Assembly (NCBI GenBank): GCA_003054665.1
Contig: QAYY01000002.1
Coordinates: 525,816-589,815, forward strand
From: Opitutaceae bacterium EW11
GTDB taxonomy: Bacteria > Verrucomicrobiota > Verrucomicrobiia > Opitutales > Opitutaceae
Direction of reading: 5' to 3'
DNA length: 64,000 nt
A program made the translations under genes and the position numbers. Shown piece after piece: positions 59,872 to 64,000 of the stretch (position 1 is its first letter; each line of letters starts with the position of its first letter). A model generated the notes under the pieces. It had not been told where the DNA came from. It was given only the letters and a program-made list of their open reading frames with translations, and searched no databases.

Positions 59872-62688
59872 ATGAAACTCAAACCCTGGTATGACGTCGT
59901 CAAACCCCGCGAAGACTTGCGGGAAGGAAAGCCTATCGATGCGTCCGAGTTCGCGGTGCATCTCGACAAAGTCAGGCTAGGGACGGCGCCCCTCGACTAC
60001 CGTGACGCGCCGCGCTTTTTCGACCGCACTTACCTGACGGACAACCTTGCCGCCATGGCGGCGGAAGTTGTGCGGCGCCTTTCGGGTATCACGACCGAAA
60101 CGAGCGCTGTGTTCAATATGACAACGCAGTTCGGCGGCGGTAAAACGCACGCTTTGACGTTGCTCTACCACCTCGCGTACGAGGGGCCGAAAGCGAATGG
60201 GCTGCGTGGCGTGGAGAAGATCCTTCAGAAGGCCGCGATCAAATCGGTGCCGGCCAACACCGCTACAGCCATCTTCGTCGGCACGGAGTTCGACTCAATC
60301 GCGGGTCGTGGCGGCAACGACGGCACCCCGTTGCGAAAGACGCCCTGGGGGGAAATTGCGTGGCAGTTGGGAGGCGCAGCGGCGTTTGCCGTGGTAGCGC
60401 AACATGACACCGAGTTTGTCGAGCCGAAGGGCGACGTGATCGACAAGTTCATTCCGAAGGACCGCCCTTCGCTGATCCTCATGGATGAGGTGTTGAACTA
60501 CGTTAGCACCTATCGCGAGCGGGCGCACCACAACAAGCTCTACAACTTCATCCAAGCGCTGTCTGAGGTGATTCGAGGCAGAACGAACGCCGTGCTGGTT
60601 GGTTCAATTCCGGCCTCTGAGCTCTCCTACACGGACCGGGATCACGCCGACCAACAACGGTTCAAGAACCTGCTGGATCGGGTCGGCAAGGCGGTGATTT
60701 TGTCCGTAGAGACGGAGACTTCGGAAATTATCCGACGTCGGCTGTTTGAATGGGATGACCGTGCGGTCGCAGCCGATGGCCGGGTGATGTTGCCCAAAGA
60801 AGCACATGATGCCTGCAAGGCTTACGCGGATTGGGTGCAAGAGAACCGCCAGCAGCTACCGAATCTCATTCACCCCGATCAGGCGCGCGAACAGTTCCTA
60901 GCAACTTATCCGCTACACCCGATGACGATTTCGGTTTTCGAGCGGAAATGGCAGACGTTGCCCCGGTTTCAGCAGACGCGCGGTGTGCTGCGCCTGCTCG
61001 CTCTCTGGGTGTCGCGTGCATACCAGGACGGTTACAAAGGAGCACAAAAGGAGCCGCTGATTTCGCTCGGCTCCGCCCCGCTCGAAGATGCGATGTTCCG
61101 TGCCGCCGTTTTCGAACAATTGGGCGAGACAAAGCTAGAGGCGGCCGTAACGACAGATATTGTCGGGAAAAAAGACGCCCACGCAGTGCGGCTCGACGCC
61201 GAAGCAGTCGATTCGATCAAAGCATCGCGCCTGCATCGGAAGGCTGCCGCGACGATCTTTTTCGAATCGAACGGCGGCCAAGTGGGCTCCGAGGCGAAGG
61301 AGGCGAGCGTCGCCGAAATCCGGCTGGCTGTCGGGGAACCCGGAGGCGAGATCGGGAATGTCGAAACGGTGTTAGAGGCACTGACCGATGCCTGCTACTA
61401 CCTCACGGTAGAGCGGACCCGTTACAAGTTCAGTTTGCGGGAGAACCTCAATAAACGTTTCGCTGATCGCCGGGCGACAGTTCCCGCGCCAAACATCGAT
61501 GAAGAAGTTCGGAAAGAAATCCAAAAGGTCTTCGCGACACGTGACGGCGTTGATCGCGTTTTTTTCCCGAAGATTACTTCTGAAGTCGCAGATCGACCCG
61601 CTGTGACGTTTGTGATCGCCGATCTCGCGCATGGCATGGACGACGAGAAGATCGCCCGCGGTTTTGTTGAGCAGGTTGTCCGGGAGTGCGGCACAACTTC
61701 GCGAACGTTTAAGAGCGCGCTAATTTGGGTCGTTCCCGATTCTGCCCAGCCCATGCGTGAAGAGGCGCGGAAGCTACTCGCGTGGCAGGCGATCTTCGAT
61801 GAGCGCCATGACCTGAAGTTGGACGAAGTCCAGGAGCGCCAACTCCAAGAGAATATTCAAAAAGCGAAGCGTGATCTCAAGGAGGCCGTGTGGCGAAGCT
61901 ACAAGCACGTGCTGCTTCTGGGTAAGGATAATAAGGTAAAGTCGGTAGACCTAGGGCTCGTGCATTCGAGTTCCTCGGACACGCCGATTAACAATATCCT
62001 CAATCGTCTATCGACCGACGGCGACGTAGAGCGTGGCGTTGCCCCAAATTTTTTGGTGCGAAACTGGTCTGGTGCATTTACCGAGTGGAGCACTCGGTCC
62101 TTGCGTGATGCCTTTTACTCTTCGCCTGTATTTCCGCGGGTGCTGAACGTAGAATCGGTTCGCGATACCATCGCGCGAGGGGTCAGTTCGGGACAACTTG
62201 CCTACGTCACAAAAAAGACCGGCGGCGGTTATAGCTCGTTTGTCTATAACCAGCCGATGACTTCGGCCGACGTGGAGATATCGGATGACGTGTTCATCAT
62301 CACAAAGGAAACGGCAGACAAATACCTGGCCGAAAAGGCCGCGGCCGTTGCGGTCGCCAAAGGTAACGCCGTGCCCCTCAGCGCCGCGTCCCAGCCGGCC
62401 GCTGGAGCAGCGCCCGTTCCACCGGCGCCACAGCCCGCTCCGAAGCCTGTTCAGTCGGAGATGTTCACTCAACTGCAGTGGAACGGCGAAGTGCCTCCAC
62501 AGAAGTGGATGAATTTCTACACCAAGGTCGTTTCGAAATACGCCACAACGAAAGGCGTGAAGCTTACAGTGAAGCTGGACGTGTCGGCCGCAGAAGGTAT
62601 CGCGCCAAGCAAACTAGACGAGACGAAGTCCGCGCTGCGTGAGTTGGGACTCAACCCAGATATCGTCTCCGACGGGAAACAGGGCTGA
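59872..62688 (+). CDS. DUF499 family ATPase
   Basis: A 938-residue protein starting with the DUF499 opening (PWYDVVKPREDLREGKPID) and holding a AAA+-like core. Walker A is TQFGGGKTHAL (Gly88 to Lys91-Thr92) and Walker B is SLILMDEVLNYV (Asp205, Glu206). Two long helical blocks follow (residues about 300-780). The Pro/Ala-rich linker near 820 leads to a small C-terminal domain (QWNGEVPPQKWMNFYTKVVS). DUF499 proteins repeatedly accompany DUF1156 methylases and helicases in defence islands, with presumed roles in DNA loading or complex assembly. The next gene begins 2 nt after its stop. Confidence 0.9.
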   Translation: MKLKPWYDVVKPREDLREGKPIDASEFAVHLDKVRLGTAPLDYRDAPRFFDRTYLTDNLAAMAAEVVRRLSGITTETSAVFNMTTQFGGGKTHALTLLYHLAYEGPKANGLRGVEKILQKAAIKSVPANTATAIFVGTEFDSIAGRGGNDGTPLRKTPWGEIAWQLGGAAAFAVVAQHDTEFVEPKGDVIDKFIPKDRPSLILMDEVLNYVSTYRERAHHNKLYNFIQALSEVIRGRTNAVLVGSIPASELSYTDRDHADQQRFKNLLDRVGKAVILSVETETSEIIRRRLFEWDDRAVAADGRVMLPKEAHDACKAYADWVQENRQQLPNLIHPDQAREQFLATYPLHPMTISVFERKWQTLPRFQQTRGVLRLLALWVSRAYQDGYKGAQKEPLISLGSAPLEDAMFRAAVFEQLGETKLEAAVTTDIVGKKDAHAVRLDAEAVDSIKASRLHRKAAATIFFESNGGQVGSEAKEASVAEIRLAVGEPGGEIGNVETVLEALTDACYYLTVERTRYKFSLRENLNKRFADRRATVPAPNIDEEVRKEIQKVFATRDGVDRVFFPKITSEVADRPAVTFVIADLAHGMDDEKIARGFVEQVVRECGTTSRTFKSALIWVVPDSAQPMREEARKLLAWQAIFDERHDLKLDEVQERQLQENIQKAKRDLKEAVWRSYKHVLLLGKDNKVKSVDLGLVHSSSSDTPINNILNRLSTDGDVERGVAPNFLVRNWSGAFTEWSTRSLRDAFYSSPVFPRVLNVESVRDTIARGVSSGQLAYVTKKTGGGYSSFVYNQPMTSADVEISDDVFIITKETADKYLAEKAAAVAVAKGNAVPLSAASQPAAGAAPVPPAPQPAPKPVQSEMFTQLQWNGEVPPQKWMNFYTKVVSKYATTKGVKLTVKLDVSAAEGIAPSKLDETKSALRELGLNPDIVSDGKQG

Positions 62689-62690
62689 CG

Positions 62691-63569
62691 ATGGACCGTG
62701 AAACGTTCGATAAAGCGAAACTTGAGGAGATTGGATTCCGCGAAATCGCCCAATGGCAGCTGAGTGGCCAGCGCCTCAGCTATTGTTTGATTAACCCGGG
62801 GCCCGAGTCTGACGCTCTGTGTGCGTTTCCGAACGCGCTGTATGCATTCACCTGCGGCCAGACCATTTTATACGTCGGCAAAACGACCAAAGGAATTCGC
62901 ATTCGATTCGCCGGCTACTGCAATCCAGGTCGTAATCAGGTCACTAACCAGAAGTGTCACGAAGAAATCAAGTCGCTGCTTCGGAAGAACGCGTCCGTTT
63001 CAATCTCGGTCTTCAGCGGCAATCAGTTTCTTCGGTACGATATTTTCGAGATCAACCTGGCTGCGGGGTTGGAAGACAGCTTGATCAAGACGCTTCGGCC
63101 ACGGTGGAACGGTAAATTTGTCTCAGGCGAATTCGTTTCAGAAACTGAGGAGATTGAGGCTGAGGCCGTTTTGCCCGAATCGATCGCGGCAGCCAACGTG
63201 CAGTCGGTAACCGGCCGCGCCGAAAAGGGGTTTGAGGTCAAATTGGGCAAGACATACTACGGCAGCGGCTTCATCAACACAGGAACGACCGTCTCCGACG
63301 CGATCGGCAAACACGGTGAACCAATGTTGATTCGACTCGGAAGTGAAAGTCACCCGGGCGTGGAATCTCGGATCGATCGGAAAGCCAACGTGAATGGTAC
63401 TCCGAGAATTTACGGTGGCGCGCGTGTAGCGAGATGGTTTCAAGACAACTTCCGCCTGAACGATACCGTCATCGGTCGCGTGCTTACGCCGAATCAGATT
63501 CTTTTGGTGAAAAAAATCTCCGACGTGGGACGTGAGGACATGAGCATCGAAATTGCGTTGCCAGCATAG
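62691..63569 (+). CDS. GIY-YIG nuclease-domain protein
   Basis: A 292-residue protein. Residues 48-140 show the GIY-YIG layout: ALYAFTCG with Tyr51, ILYVGKT with Tyr61 and Gly63, an Arg (70 or 72) in IRIRFAGY, the metal-binding Glu128 in GLEDSLIKTLRPRWN and Asn140. The remaining 150 residues are beta-rich and include KTYYGSGFINT and IYGGARVARWFQDNF, perhaps a DNA-recognition domain. It is the last gene of the defence operon (2 nt after the DUF499 gene). It may cut invading DNA lacking the modification set by the methylase. The Glu and both Tyr are present, so the nuclease is probably active. Confidence 0.85.
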   Translation: MDRETFDKAKLEEIGFREIAQWQLSGQRLSYCLINPGPESDALCAFPNALYAFTCGQTILYVGKTTKGIRIRFAGYCNPGRNQVTNQKCHEEIKSLLRKNASVSISVFSGNQFLRYDIFEINLAAGLEDSLIKTLRPRWNGKFVSGEFVSETEEIEAEAVLPESIAAANVQSVTGRAEKGFEVKLGKTYYGSGFINTGTTVSDAIGKHGEPMLIRLGSESHPGVESRIDRKANVNGTPRIYGGARVARWFQDNFRLNDTVIGRVLTPNQILLVKKISDVGREDMSIEIALPA

Positions 63570-63593
63570 GAGTTGAAGCCGGACCTGGAGTTA

Positions 63594-64000
63594 TCAAAGA
63601 AGCTGCAAGACTGCAGCGGGCGTCGCGATCGCTTTACCATCGAAATCGTCGACACCGAGAAATTGCTCGAGTGACACACCTGAAAAGCTAATTGATGCGT
63701 CTGTAATCGCGACTGAAAGACCCGCAGCTCGTGCTTCAACCTTTTGGTCCGATTCAGCAACGATGGCGAAACCCCGAGCTGTGAGCCCTGGGATCAACGC
63801 CTTCGGTGCAATTTGCTCTTTCGAGTGCACGACGATTCGATCGGGATCGAATTCAAGCGCCTCTGCTGCCCGGACGATTTGCTCTGGTCGATCAAACCAT
63901 TCAGGTTGAAAAGTGAGAACTGATTTCAAACGGCCGCCGCGCTTGGTTTCGGCGGTGTAGCTCAAATCAAGTGAGCCATCAGTGAGGTGGACCCCAAAAG
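63594..64000 (-). CDS. 3' end of an unknown gene, truncated by window edge
   Basis: An open frame without a start in the window; about 135 codons of C-terminal sequence are present. I read SLDLSYTAETKRGGRLKSV and FQPEWFDRPEQIVRAAEALE at its beginning, then DRIVVHSKEQIAP and VSLEQFLGVDDFDGKAI. I recognise no domain. The hydrophilic, alternating character suggests a cytoplasmic protein. It converges on the GIY-YIG gene with a 24-nt gap, so it belongs to a separate transcription unit, perhaps another island gene. A TTG at 63965 could be a start, but the frame is open through the edge. Confidence 0.7.
   Translation of the reverse strand, partial: FGVHLTDGSLDLSYTAETKRGGRLKSVLTFQPEWFDRPEQIVRAAEALEFDPDRIVVHSKEQIAPKALIPGLTARGFAIVAESDQKVEARAAGLSVAITDASISFSGVSLEQFLGVDDFDGKAIATPAAVLQLL

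Overview
The window looks like the chromosome of a GC-rich, Gram-negative polysaccharide degrader of the Verrucomicrobiota, probably near Opitutaceae. The reasons are several Cys-type sulfatases, a TonB-dependent receptor with a terminal Phe, GPH-type sugar symporters, CRTAC1 (ASPIC/UnbV) and multihaem cytochrome/TPR proteins, and a short EF-Ts. The taxonomic call is inference from gene content; no 16S is present.

Layout. (1) 1-8050, minus strand: a likely operon of three secreted sulfatases, a beta-phosphoglucomutase/GH3 fusion and a GPH sugar transporter cut by the window edge. (2) 8259-10538: a divergent octahaem c-type lipoprotein with HEAT and TPR repeats. (3) 10738-14339: a second GH3 protein and two AraC regulators. 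(4) 14425-18862: GH43 and GH78 glycosidases divergent from the second AraC gene. (5) 18941-23866: a TetR regulator and an RND efflux permease with its adaptor, with related palindromes at both ends of the locus. (6) 24034-26401: a P1B-4 metal ATPase under an RcnR-like sensor whose four Ni/Co ligands are all present. (7) 26600-34955: GH2 enzyme, LacI regulator, GPH symporter and a divergent TonB receptor, with a 21-bp LacI-type palindrome. (8) 35087-36259: an acyltransferase-3-like protein. (9) 36492-41128: a translationally coupled CRTAC1 protein and pentahaem cytochrome/TPR membrane protein. (10) 41522-43414: initiator tRNA, rpsB and tsf.

(11) From tRNA-Ser(CGA) at 43581-43670 to the right edge lies an integrated genomic island. 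It holds an integrase and small DNA-binding proteins. A XRE repressor/ImmA protease pair with a palindromic operator follows, then a small HNH nuclease and LRAT-like (papain-fold) module. A compact six-gene operon (50413-63569) reads as an anti-phage system: DrmD-like SNF2 helicase with DUF3883, PRPP-loop phosphoribosyltransferase-like protein, NADAR domain fused to a DUF1156 DNA methylase, putative ADP-ribosyltransferase-like protein, DUF499 ATPase and GIY-YIG nuclease.

Two points stand out. The defence operon joins DNA methylation to probable ADP-ribose chemistry, because NADAR proteins reverse guanosine ADP-ribosylation and an ART-like gene is coupled to the fusion by a GTGA overlap. The beta-PGM/GH3 fusion has the Asp-His acid/base dyad of GH3 enzymes shown to be retaining phosphorylases. 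That predicts a bifunctional enzyme turning beta-glycosides into sugar-6-phosphate through beta-sugar-1-phosphate without ATP.
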